64,000 bases of DNA. Origin: Acidovorax delafieldii (GTDB lineage: Bacteria; Pseudomonadota; Gammaproteobacteria; Burkholderiales; Burkholderiaceae_C). The stretch is from the NCBI GenBank assembly GCA_002377855.1, contig DFQQ01000015.1, positions 24,045 to 88,044 of the forward strand. The letters run 5' to 3'. Under the pieces are notes generated by a model. The model had not been told where the DNA came from, did no database searches, and saw only the letters and a program-made list of their open reading frames with translations. Both the position numbers and the translations under genes were made by a program. Positions 35,501 to 42,810 of the stretch are shown here, piece by piece (the first letter of the stretch is position 1; each line of letters opens with the position of its first letter).

Positions 35501-37438
35501 TGGGAGGCCGGTGCTTTGCTTTACAGCAGCCATTCCGCGAACGGTGGTGCTGGCCGGAATATTATTACCAACAGTGGTGGTACTGGGGTTGCTTTCCGTT
35601 GGGTCAGCTTGCCTGCTGCCTATAAGACCCAAATGACCACTGCTAGTACCAATACGGTATCTATCACCAATGCAGAAATCGTCTTGAACTACGTGCGTGG
35701 TGATCAAAGCAAGGAAGGTGCCAATGGTTTGCGCGACCGAGGTACCAATCTGTTGGGGCCAGTCATTAATGGAACACCTTGGATACAGGGGCCGCCGAGT
35801 GCAACATTCCCGGGCGCTTCTGGCGCAGGATATGCGGACTTCCGAGCCGCGCACAAAGATCGCAATCGTTTGTTGTGGGTTGCGGCTAACGACGGAATGT
35901 TGCATGCATTCAATCCATCAACTGGCGCGGAGGTCTTTTCATACATTCCCGGCGCTTTGGCCAATCGTTTGGCAGAGATTCCTCTGCAGCGAGGCACCTC
36001 CGCAAAAACCAAGCTGGACGGAGCAGATTTCGTTATTTCAACACAATCACCGATTACTGGAACAGTCTGGCCTTATGTAGACGGCAGCCCTTTTAGTGCG
36101 GACGTGAAAGTGGGAACTGGTGCTAGCGCAGCGTGGCGCACCTATGTGTTTGGTGCTTTGGGCAGGGGGGGGAAGGCGATTTATGCCCTGGACGCAACCA
36201 CGGTCAGTGATCTGGCTGAATCCAGTGCGGCCAGTGTCTTCAAATGGCAGTTCACTTCTGATGACGATACCGATCTGGGTTACATCGTCGGCGACATATC
36301 TAGACACGCAACCACAGGGCAAGCCCTGCCTGTGGTAAAGATGAATAATGGTAAATTTGCGCTGCTGCTTGGTAATGGGCAAAAATCAACTACCGGTAAA
36401 ACAGTTTTGTTTATCGTGTACGTCGATGGTCCAAGCTCAGGGGTTTGGACTGAAGGCGTGCATTATAAAAAAATTGAGGTTGATAGCAGTTCCGGTGGCG
36501 GGTTGTCTATGCCCCGCTGGGAAGATATTGATGGTAATGGAACAGCTGACGTTGCATACGCAGGAGATCTGAAGGGAAATCTCTGGAAATTTGATTTGCA
36601 AAATTCTGATCCAACAAAATGGGTGGTTGCTTATAAGTCTGGGCCTGCGAACAAGCCTCTTAACAAGCCTCTTTACCAGGCCACCTACAAAAGCGGAGCT
36701 TCTGTCACCCCGTTGCCTATTACCACTGCACCTCAGTTGCTTTACATGGGTAAAGGGGGCTTTATGGTGACTTTTGCTACCGGAAACGCCTTTGAAACAG
36801 GTGATTTCCCGAAGACTACTGTGGATCAACGTGTGTACGGGGTATGGGACCGTGGTGCGCCAGTGGAACTGGACTCGCGGCTTGCGCCCAGGACATACAC
36901 CCGTGATGCTGCCACTGGCGTTGTGACGGTCACTTCAAGTACCCCGCTGGATTGGAGTCAGTACGATGGTTGGTACATGAACTTGCCTGGAAGTGGTGAG
37001 GCGGTGTTGTCCGACCCTAGCTATGATTCGGGAGTGCTGACGTTTGTGGGTGTTCGTCCAAAAACAGCAACCAGCGAATGCACGGCAACGCCCAATACAT
37101 CGCTCTTCACCATTGATCCCATTTCTGGGAAGGCTGAACGCAATACCCAAGGCACTACCATTGTGGGTGCCAACAAGATCGTGATTGCGGCCAAGGAGAT
37201 CAATGATCAAAAGGTGCAGGTAGTGAATGACCGGACTAAAAAGCCATTTTCTACATCCTGCAAGGCAGGTGAACCAGGGTGTACTTGTGTTGGCCCCAAG
37301 TGCACCAAGGCAGCAATCTGCACCGCAGGGCAGCGCGCCAAGCGTGTAACTGGCCAAAGTGCAGATGCAGTGATCTGTTCCAGTGCGGCTCCCCGGTTGC
37401 AATGGCGTGAAATTCCAGGTTTGAGGACAAATCAGTGA
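32555..37438 (+). CDS. pilY1: Pilus tip adhesin PilY1
   Basis: A 1627-aa exported protein. A Sec signal peptide (about 1-22, ending VFA) is followed by a large N-terminal region and a C-terminal quinoprotein-like beta-propeller of the PilY1 type (from about 1000, including RNRLLWVAANDGMLHAF). Two calcium loops are seen: D67-L-D69-G-D71-G...D75 near the N-terminus and D1324-I-D1326-G-N1328-G...D1332 in the propeller, the latter like the site that controls Pseudomonas pilus retraction. No DxSxS (vWA/MIDAS) motif is seen near the N-terminus. The N-terminal two thirds is clearly more AT-rich than the C-terminal third. The start ATG at 32555 has only a weak ribosome site. Confidence 0.92.
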   Translation: MSKYLKTGAIVFAAFAGALVFATPKDVSTPKEAIPPNIVTTSNKPMIMLTASKDHLLFGPVFTDFEDLDGDGVIDTTFKPDFKYYGYFDSTKCYDYSGGQFNPAAKAIETKIVVGTVTNIKYSCSASNRYWSGNFLNWASMTRLDTVRKMLYGGYRSTDTNGSTVLMGSRLVWDAHSFVKFYKGDDVRDYTPFTRTDLIKSTGPNKNEYAGLSICVTGSSEDYKNSEPIMRLVKGNVRFWSTVEIQLCRWRENYSSGTFGPKLARFYKDEDKGNGGVNHEVTIPSKSADGATYSSNGPDLNLKVKVCDPALLGEERCQAFPAGSSTNLKPYGLLQEFGYPQNAGDAARVEFGLITGSYDKKNTAGALRKNIRDLEDEINRDTGVFCHATNSGCAGTLADGRQTGKGAIKAFDSIVLFGRNSGNSYDGGQNTPSASGEINLPAWGNPIGEMLVQALQYYAYNGSTPTPTNPSSNTNDTSVGLPIATWSDPLASTAARSKYGNSICRPLNILAFSSSALSFDGQAGGAFGTLPGVPNTLDSFVNKIGELEGIHGTLRSVGSVSGKGLTANDDKNSCSAKTVGTLADVNGICPEAPAMGGTYQVAGAAFYGNTHKIRTVANPPADLAMVENALKVKTMAASLSGGAPRIEVPVPGTKPQKYVYITPESMQEGNKVSAPLTFASISSGPTYGAFIVTWNDILMGGDYDMDVTGFLRYDLVKNASSPSGWDVKITTDIPNVCGGNPAVHGFSVIGVQKNGVSANGRYLTHQHNGSSQTYNNISLPSATAEEHLCASGNSWLNKDIVVNGVSKKYKDTVCSVTGNGNTGDPNITNKPSYCSVKNEDYLVSLQFNMVGETNALIKDPLWYAGKYGYFKSSVKNNDGTWSTVTQPTSQSDWDSVNADGDLGSDDMPDGYFLARRPEILESQLRKALNAAAKASNAAPATSSAQLVESGFKYLVKFDSTTVQGTVEAYKVDAEGEFGASPAWEAGALLYSSHSANGGAGRNIITNSGGTGVAFRWVSLPAAYKTQMTTASTNTVSITNAEIVLNYVRGDQSKEGANGLRDRGTNLLGPVINGTPWIQGPPSATFPGASGAGYADFRAAHKDRNRLLWVAANDGMLHAFNPSTGAEVFSYIPGALANRLAEIPLQRGTSAKTKLDGADFVISTQSPITGTVWPYVDGSPFSADVKVGTGASAAWRTYVFGALGRGGKAIYALDATTVSDLAESSAASVFKWQFTSDDDTDLGYIVGDISRHATTGQALPVVKMNNGKFALLLGNGQKSTTGKTVLFIVYVDGPSSGVWTEGVHYKKIEVDSSSGGGLSMPRWEDIDGNGTADVAYAGDLKGNLWKFDLQNSDPTKWVVAYKSGPANKPLNKPLYQATYKSGASVTPLPITTAPQLLYMGKGGFMVTFATGNAFETGDFPKTTVDQRVYGVWDRGAPVELDSRLAPRTYTRDAATGVVTVTSSTPLDWSQYDGWYMNLPGSGEAVLSDPSYDSGVLTFVGVRPKTATSECTATPNTSLFTIDPISGKAERNTQGTTIVGANKIVIAAKEINDQKVQVVNDRTKKPFSTSCKAGEPGCTCVGPKCTKAAICTAGQRAKRVTGQSADAVICSSAAPRLQWREIPGLRTNQ

Positions 37439-37917
37439 AAAAAATAAAGCTCCAAAAGGGTTTCACACTCATTGAGTTGATGATTACTGTAGCAATCATT
37501 GGGATATTGGCGTCCGTTGCGTATCCTTCATATCGTGAGTATGTAAATAAATCGCGTCGTGTTCAGGCCAAGACAACTCTGGTGGCTGCCCAGCAATGGA
37601 TGGAACGCTTCTACACGGAGAACTTTCGATACGATAAAAATAGCGCAAATGTCGCTGTGACGGATGCTAGTCAGTTCCCGTCTCGTTTCAGTGTTTCTCC
37701 ACCGCCCGGGGAGGGCTCTGCGATGTACACCATCACCGTCACTGTGACCGATGGGGTTCGTGATGTATTCACGGTGAATGCAGTACGCAAAGCTGGCTCG
37801 GCGATGGCCAATGATCGATGCGGCGATTTATCAATCGATCATTTGAATCGACGTAAAGTAACAAACCATAAGGGATTTGGTAGCGACGCTGCGGCTCTTG
37901 ATTACTGTTGGCGATGA
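37435..37917 (+). CDS. pilE: Minor pilin PilE
   Basis: A 160-aa prepilin: leader MKKIKLQKG, then FTLIELMITVAIIGILASVAYPSY with Glu at +5 and the PilE-type continuation REYVNKSRR. The C-terminus has a two-cysteine D-region (C129 and C158, DRCGDL and DYCWR). The GTG start overlaps the pilY1 stop (GTGA at 37435-37438), and GAGGA lies 8 nt before it. By position it matches the PilE minor pilin of the fimU-pilVWXY1-pilE operon rather than the major pilin. A terminator follows. Confidence 0.9.
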   Translation: MKKIKLQKGFTLIELMITVAIIGILASVAYPSYREYVNKSRRVQAKTTLVAAQQWMERFYTENFRYDKNSANVAVTDASQFPSRFSVSPPPGEGSAMYTITVTVTDGVRDVFTVNAVRKAGSAMANDRCGDLSIDHLNRRKVTNHKGFGSDAAALDYCWR

Positions 37918-37936
37918 CGAGAATGTGAAAATTTTG

Positions 37937-37967
37937 ATCCCAGGTGCTTTGGTACTTGGGATTTTTT
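37937..37967 (+). terminator. Rho-independent terminator of the minor-pilin operon
   Basis: ATCCCAGGTGC pairs with GGTACTTGGGAT (11 bp with two G-T pairs), followed by TTTTTTC. It starts 19 nt after the pilE stop. Confidence 0.8.
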
Positions 37968-38061
37968 CTTTATTTTTCGAAAAAATCTGTTTAAGAGTCT
38001 GCAGCTCGAATCGAGCATCAAGTCTCCGTTTCGGATCTAGGCTCTATGCGCAGCAATAGTG

Positions 38062-38230
38062 CTAGGTAATCTATGCACGAATCACCGCGCCGCGTGCATC
38101 TGCGGCCTCGGGCGGTCTGCGGCGTCGCAAATGCTCGCAGTAGCTACGGCTATCGCTGCATTTTGCGCCTTGCAGCCCATCGCGATACGCGGCGCACATT
38201 TGCCGCTCAATTCGCGCAGGGGATCCCTCG
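38062..38230. mobile_element. Dispersed palindromic element, copy 2 (169 bp)
   Basis: This is the most diverged of three copies. The left end CTAGGTAATCTATGCACGAA is well kept, while the right end has lost the terminal TAG (GGGATCCCTCG). The central stem GCAGTAGC-TACG-GCTATCGC is present with one mismatch. It lies between the pilE terminator and ribD. No gene is seen in 37968-38061 or 38231-38340. Confidence 0.75.
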
Positions 38231-38340
38231 CTATGCGATTATTTGCAGGGACGTAGGTCATGAGCTGCGGCGGGTGCGTACAGCGTGCTGATTCTTGCAG
38301 AAGGTCTTCTATGGGCTGGGGTTGATGTGGTGGAGTTGAT

Positions 38341-39447
38341 TTGACTGGAAATTTGTACATGGATCGTGCGCTGGAGTTGGCCCGCGAATCTCTATTGATT
38401 ACATCTCCGAACCCACGGGTTGGCTGTGTTTTGGCTGATCCTGATGGGCGGGTGATTGGCGCAGGGCGAACCCAGCAAGCTGGCGGCGCTCATGCCGAAG
38501 TGATGGCGTTGAAGGATGCCCAGGCAAATGGGTTTGCGACTCTCGGGGCTACGGCCTATGTAACGCTGGAGCCTTGTTCTCATCAGGGGCGTACAGGGCC
38601 ATGCTGCGACGCTTTGGTGGCTGCGGGTATTGCCAAGGTAGTGGCGTCGATCGCGGACCCCAATCCTTTGGTTGGGGGCCGAGGTTTTGAGCGTTTGCGG
38701 GCTGCAGGCATTAGCGTTGAGGTTGGATGTGGCGCTGAGGAGTCGCGCGAGTTGAATATCGGATTTTTCAGTCGCATGATCAGAAAAAAGCCATGGGTAC
38801 GTTTAAAGGCAGCGATATCACTCGATGGTTTTACTGCAATGCCGAGTGGCGAGAGTCAGTGGATTACGTCGGAGGCTGCTCGCTCGGATGGGCACCTATG
38901 GCGCGCCCGTTCTTGTGCTGTTTTGACTGGCGTGGGCACCGTTTTGGCTGACAACCCCAGGTTGAACGTTCGCAATATCGATACGCCTCGTCAGCCAATG
39001 GCGGTGGTGTGTGATAGCCAGTTACGTACCCCTCCTGAAGCTGCTCTCTTCGATTGCGACAGAAGGGTATTGATATATACCGCTAGCAGCGATAGCAGTC
39101 TGGCTCAGCGTTTGAGGAGTCGGGGTGCGGAAGTGCGCAGGGTTGATAGCACGATGCGCGGGCGCATGGATTTGCGAATGGTGTTGGCGGATCTGGCGCA
39201 AGAGGGGGTGAACGAGCTTCACGTGGAGGCAGGTGCCATTCTCAATGGCTCTCTGTTGGCGTCCGGCCTGGTGGATGAGTTGCTGATGTACGTGGCGCCC
39301 ACGTTATTGGGAGGTGGGGTGGGGGTTGCGCGAATGCCTCCGCTCGGGCGGCTTAGCGAGGCGCCTCGCTTTGACTATGTATCTGCGCTGCCTGTTGGTG
39401 GTGATGTATGCTTGATCGCCAGGTCGCACGGTGCTAACGATTTTTGA
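38341..39447 (+). CDS. ribD: Riboflavin biosynthesis deaminase/reductase
   Basis: RibD deaminates the pyrimidine product of GTP cyclohydrolase II and then reduces its ribosyl side chain. The 368-aa protein has an N-terminal deaminase domain (zinc ligands H51 in GAHAE, C79 and C88 in PCSHQGRTGPC, general acid E53) and a C-terminal reductase domain (from about 150: SLDGFTAMPSGESQWIT, VGTVLADNPRLNVR, LHVEAGAILNGSLL). The TTG start at 38341 is chosen because GGAG lies 5 nt upstream and MTGNLYMDRAL lines up with the E. coli N-terminus; an ATG at 38359 would cut off six residues. Confidence 0.93.
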   Translation: MTGNLYMDRALELARESLLITSPNPRVGCVLADPDGRVIGAGRTQQAGGAHAEVMALKDAQANGFATLGATAYVTLEPCSHQGRTGPCCDALVAAGIAKVVASIADPNPLVGGRGFERLRAAGISVEVGCGAEESRELNIGFFSRMIRKKPWVRLKAAISLDGFTAMPSGESQWITSEAARSDGHLWRARSCAVLTGVGTVLADNPRLNVRNIDTPRQPMAVVCDSQLRTPPEAALFDCDRRVLIYTASSDSSLAQRLRSRGAEVRRVDSTMRGRMDLRMVLADLAQEGVNELHVEAGAILNGSLLASGLVDELLMYVAPTLLGGGVGVARMPPLGRLSEAPRFDYVSALPVGGDVCLIARSHGANDF

Positions 39448-39618
39448 GCGTGCAGTACAGTCGGCAACAGCGAGCTTGCTGGTACGCGTGCTCCCGCCTG
39501 TGTGTTGATCTCAATGTACGTTCGTTGCGCTGTCACCTATCCATAGCATCGCCATGCGAAGCATGGCAACAGGATTTTTAAGGTGGTTCAGGATGTCGTT
39601 GGCTTCTTGGCATCATCC

Positions 39619-39876
39619 TCACGGTTTGGCGTACCCCAGACATGCACCCGCATTGGGCCGTCCTTTGCATTCGCGAGTCAGCCTTCTGTCTCGCTGCGCG
39701 CTAGTTTCCTCCGAAGGGCTTTTCAAAACTTTATGCTTTACGGTTGGGCTTGTCCTCTTCGCTGGTGGCGTTGTTTGCGGGCTAGCCAATGCACTTTGGG
39801 TTTGACAGAGCACAACGCCGAGGCTCAGAAGAATCGCGTTCAAGGACGTGTGATAGGGATTGCGGATTTTCTTCAT
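39619..39876 (-). CDS. Small secreted hypothetical protein
   Basis: An 85-aa protein with a clear signal peptide (basic MKKIRNPYHT, hydrophobic core AILLSLGVVLCQ, cleavage after ALA at about 31). The mature part is short and basic, with Pro/Thr/Lys-rich start and a C-terminal DRRLTRECKGRPNAGACLGY, a two-cysteine ending I associate with small periplasmic proteins of Comamonadaceae. Function unknown. It is antisense to the spacer between ribD and rpsO and has no clear ribosome site. It is preferred to the overlapping plus-strand frame, which has no such features. Confidence 0.6.
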   Translation of the reverse strand: MKKIRNPYHTSLNAILLSLGVVLCQTQSALASPQTTPPAKRTSPTVKHKVLKSPSEETSAQRDRRLTRECKGRPNAGACLGYAKP

Positions 39877-39919
39877 ATGGCAGCTTGAGTCGCTAAAGAT
39901 CGTTCTTTCAAGGTACGGT

Positions 39920-39925
39920 TATAAT
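39920..39925 (+). promoter_or_regulatory. -10 element of rpsO promoter
   Basis: A perfect TATAAT, with a TSS expected near 39932 and a leader of about 90 nt. No good -35 lies at the 16-18 bp distance, so the promoter is uncertain. Confidence 0.4.
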
Positions 39926-39996
39926 TGAGAGGCTTTGTTCAACGCAAGGCGCACGTTCACGGCTAGTTCCGGCTGTCTACGCAAGTCATCAACCAA

Positions 39997-40010
39997 ACCC
40001 CATTTGGGGT
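39997..40010 (+). promoter_or_regulatory. Hairpin before the rpsO ribosome site
   Basis: ACCCC-ATTT-GGGGT, a perfect 5-bp stem with 4-nt loop, ends 2 nt before the CAGGAAAA ribosome site and 12 nt before the rpsO ATG. Ribosomal protein S15 represses its own mRNA through leader structures in several bacteria, so this is a candidate site. Confidence 0.45.
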
Positions 40011-40022
40011 AACAGGAAAATC

Positions 40023-40289
40023 ATGATCGCATCCTCCATCAAGGCCGAAGTTGTTAAGGCCAATGCCCGCGCTGCCAATGACACTGGTAGCCCAGAAGTG
40101 CAAGTTGCATTGCTGACCGCACGCATCAACGAACTGACCCCTCACTTCAAGACACACGCCAAGGACCACCATGGCCGTCGTGGTTTGTTGCGCATGGTCA
40201 GCCGTCGCCGCAAGCTGCTGGACTACCTCAAGGCCAAGGACGCTGACCGTTACACCGCGCTGATCGCCAAGTTGGGTCTGCGCAAGTAA
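40023..40289 (+). CDS. rpsO: 30S ribosomal protein S15
   Basis: An 88-aa primary rRNA-binding protein of the 30S central domain, at the helix 20/22 junction, bridging to the 50S subunit. The conserved S15 blocks are present: NDTGSPEVQVALLTARINELTPHFKTHAKDHHGRRGLLRMVSRRRKLLDYLK. Length is normal (89 in E. coli). It is followed by a strong terminator and then pnp, the common rpsO-pnp order. The first codons follow a small leader hairpin. Confidence 0.98.
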   Translation: MIASSIKAEVVKANARAANDTGSPEVQVALLTARINELTPHFKTHAKDHHGRRGLLRMVSRRRKLLDYLKAKDADRYTALIAKLGLRK

Positions 40290-40303
40290 TCGTTATTGCA
40301 TGC

Positions 40304-40343
40304 AAAAACGCCTGGGTTAGTTCGCTAGCTCAGGCGTTTTTTT
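40304..40343 (+). terminator. Rho-independent terminator of rpsO
   Basis: AAAAACGCCTGGGTTAG pairs with the mirrored arm around a TTCG loop, giving about 17 bp including two G-T pairs and ending in a run of seven T. In the rpsO-pnp order it would reduce read-through into pnp. Confidence 0.9.
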
Positions 40344-40456
40344 ACTTCGGAGTGGCAAATCGGAGCGAAGCTGTGTCATTCCACTGGAGTTGTTGAACAA
40401 GGTTGTCGACAGCTTCATTGGAATGGCATCGTGTTCTGAATTGCGCTCTATCCCTT

Positions 40457-40476
40457 GCTGACAGTGCGCTGTCAGC
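40457..40476 (+). promoter_or_regulatory. Hairpin in pnp leader
   Basis: GCTGACAG-TGCG-CTGTCAGC, an 8-bp perfect stem with a 4-nt loop, ends 9 nt before the AGGAG site of pnp. In E. coli the pnp leader hairpin is cut by RNase III and then controlled by PNPase; a similar role is plausible but not shown. Confidence 0.45.
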
Positions 40477-40495
40477 TATTTAAACAGGAGCAAGA

Positions 40496-42700
40496 ATGAG
40501 CATTTTCAACAAAGTCACCAAGACCTTCCAATGGGGCGACAAGACCGTCATCATGGAAACGGGTGAAATCGCCCGCCAAGCGTCGGGTGCAGTTTTGGTC
40601 AACATCGACGATACCGTGGTGTTGGCTACCGTGGTGGCCTCTAAGTCGGCCAAGCCTGGTCAAGACTTCTTCCCTCTGACGGTGGACTACATCGAGAAGA
40701 CGTACGCTGCGGGCAAGATCCCTGGCAGCTTCTTCAAGCGCGAAGCCAAGCCCAGCGAACACGAAACACTGACGAGCCGGCTGATCGACCGCCCCATTCG
40801 CCCTCTGTTCCCCGAAGGCTTCTTCAACGAAGTGCATGTGGTGATCCACACGGTATCGCTGAATCCTGAAGTGGATGCTGACATCGCTGCCTTGATTGCC
40901 ACCAGTGCCGCCCTTGCCATCTCGGGCATCCCATTCAACGGCCCTATTGGCGCGGCGCGCGTGGGTTACATCAATGGCGAATACGTCCTCAACCCCGGCC
41001 AGACTGCGCGCAAGAATTCGCAGATGGACCTGGTGGTGGCAGGCACCGAAGCTGCCGTGCTGATGGTGGAGTCGGAGGCGCGGCAACTGTCGGAAGAAAT
41101 CATGCTGGGCGCTGTAGTGTTCGGTCATGAGCAAGGCAACGTGGCCATCAATGCCATCCACGAACTGGTGCGCGACGCCGGCAAGCCTGTGTGGCAATGG
41201 GAGGCCCCCGCAAAGGATGAGGCCTTGATCGCCAAGGTGGTGGCGCTGGCGGACGACAAGCTGCGCGCTGCTTACCAGATTCGCAACAAGCAAGCCCGTA
41301 CCCAGGCGTGCCGTGAGGCTTACGCGGCCGTGATGGCAGCGCTGAAGTCGGATGGCGTCGAATTCGACTCCGTCAAGGTGGAAGGCATGTTGTTTGATAT
41401 CGAAGCCGGTATCGTGCGCAGCCAGATTCTGGCGGGTGAGCCGCGTATTGACGGCCGCGATACCCGTACTGTGCGTCCCATTGAGATCCGCGGCAGCGTG
41501 CTGCCACGTGCGCACGGCTCGTCACTGTTCACGCGTGGTGAAACCCAGGCGCTGGTCGTGACGACGCTGGGCACCGAGCGCGATGCGCAGCGCATCGATG
41601 CGCTGGCGGGCGAGTACGAAGACCGCTTCATGATGCACTACAACATGCCTCCCTTTGCCACGGGTGAAGTGGGCCGCATGGGCAGCACCAAGCGCCGCGA
41701 AATCGGTCATGGCCGCTTGGCCAAGCGCGCACTGGTGGCCGTGCTGCCGACCAAGGAAGAGTTCCCTTACACCATGCGCGTGGTTTCGGAGATCACCGAA
41801 TCCAACGGCTCATCGTCGATGGCCTCCGTGTGCGGTGGCTGCCTGTCGCTGATGGACGCTGGCGTGCCCATGAAGGCTCACGTGGCGGGTATTGCCATGG
41901 GCCTGATCAAGGATGGCAACCGCTTTGCCGTGCTGACCGACATCCTGGGTGACGAAGATCACCTGGGCGACATGGACTTCAAGGTGGCAGGTACCACCGG
42001 CGGTATTACGGCGCTGCAGATGGACATCAAGATCCAAGGCATCACCAAGGAAATCATGCAGGTGGCGCTGGCGCAGGCCAAAGAAGCGCGCATGCACATC
42101 CTGGGCAAGATGCAGGAAGCCATGGGCGAAGCCAAGACCGAAGTGTCGAATTTCGCGCCCAAGCTATACACCATGAAGATCAACCCCGAGAAGATCCGTG
42201 ACGTGATCGGCAAGGGCGGCGCTGTGATCCGCGCGCTGACCGAGGAAACAGGCTGCCAGATCAACATCGAGGAAGACGGCACGATCACAATTGCGGCCAC
42301 GGATGCGGCCAAGGCCGACGAGGCCAAGAAGCGCATCGAGCAAATCACCGCTGAGGTCGAGATTGGCAAGGTCTACGAAGGCCCTGTGACAAAGATCCTG
42401 GATTTCGGTGCGCTGATCAACCTGTTGCCCGGCAAGGATGGTCTGCTGCATATCAGCCAGATTGCCCACGAGCGCGTGGAAAAAGTGTCCGACTATCTGG
42501 CAGAAGGGCAAATCGTCAAAGTCAAGGTCATGGAAACGGATGAAAAAGGCCGTATCAAACTGTCCATGAAGGCCCTGGCAGACCGTCCTGCTGGCGGTAG
42601 CGATCGTCCCGCGCCTGCAGAGCGTGGCGAGCGAGAGCCCCGTCAGAGCCGCGAAGGCGGACGTCCTTCGGCCGATCAACAACAACAGCAGCAACAGTGA
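40496..42700 (+). CDS. pnp: Polynucleotide phosphorylase
   Basis: PNPase degrades RNA 3'-5' by phosphorolysis. The 734-aa protein has two RNase PH domains (about 1-145 and 310-545, catalytic-face SNGSSSMASVCGGCLSLMDAGVP and DILGDEDHLGDMDFKVAGT), a KH domain (IRDVIGKGGAVIRALTEETG) and an S1 domain (VGKVYEGPVTKI-like block, GKVYEGPVTKILDFGALINLLPGKDGLLHIS). A Gln-rich tail (Q repeats at the C-terminus) extends it beyond the E. coli 711. ATG at 40496 has AGGAG 5 nt upstream. Confidence 0.98.
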   Translation: MSIFNKVTKTFQWGDKTVIMETGEIARQASGAVLVNIDDTVVLATVVASKSAKPGQDFFPLTVDYIEKTYAAGKIPGSFFKREAKPSEHETLTSRLIDRPIRPLFPEGFFNEVHVVIHTVSLNPEVDADIAALIATSAALAISGIPFNGPIGAARVGYINGEYVLNPGQTARKNSQMDLVVAGTEAAVLMVESEARQLSEEIMLGAVVFGHEQGNVAINAIHELVRDAGKPVWQWEAPAKDEALIAKVVALADDKLRAAYQIRNKQARTQACREAYAAVMAALKSDGVEFDSVKVEGMLFDIEAGIVRSQILAGEPRIDGRDTRTVRPIEIRGSVLPRAHGSSLFTRGETQALVVTTLGTERDAQRIDALAGEYEDRFMMHYNMPPFATGEVGRMGSTKRREIGHGRLAKRALVAVLPTKEEFPYTMRVVSEITESNGSSSMASVCGGCLSLMDAGVPMKAHVAGIAMGLIKDGNRFAVLTDILGDEDHLGDMDFKVAGTTGGITALQMDIKIQGITKEIMQVALAQAKEARMHILGKMQEAMGEAKTEVSNFAPKLYTMKINPEKIRDVIGKGGAVIRALTEETGCQINIEEDGTITIAATDAAKADEAKKRIEQITAEVEIGKVYEGPVTKILDFGALINLLPGKDGLLHISQIAHERVEKVSDYLAEGQIVKVKVMETDEKGRIKLSMKALADRPAGGSDRPAPAERGEREPRQSREGGRPSADQQQQQQQ

Positions 42701-42734
42701 TCTAGCAGGCCTTCGGGCCTGTAGGTGAATGTGA

Positions 42735-42786
42735 TTTGCTATTGAATTTGTAGCAGCCGGCGCTTTCCCAGAAGGCGCCGGTGCTT
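42735..42786 (+). repeat. Tandem-hairpin repeat, copy E
   Basis: GCTATTGAATTTGTAGC followed by GCCGGCGCTTTCCC and GAAGGCGCCGG. Same architecture as copy A. It follows a CAGGCC-TTCG-GGCCTG hairpin (42706-42721) that has no U run, and precedes the quinone oxidoreductase gene. Confidence 0.65.
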
Positions 42787-42810
42787 AAATTACCTCAAAC
42801 TACGAACACT

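Noticed and set aside
39554..39805. Plus-strand frame of 83 codons in the ribD-rpsO spacer
   Set aside because: Antisense to a better small secreted protein with a signal peptide on the minus strand.
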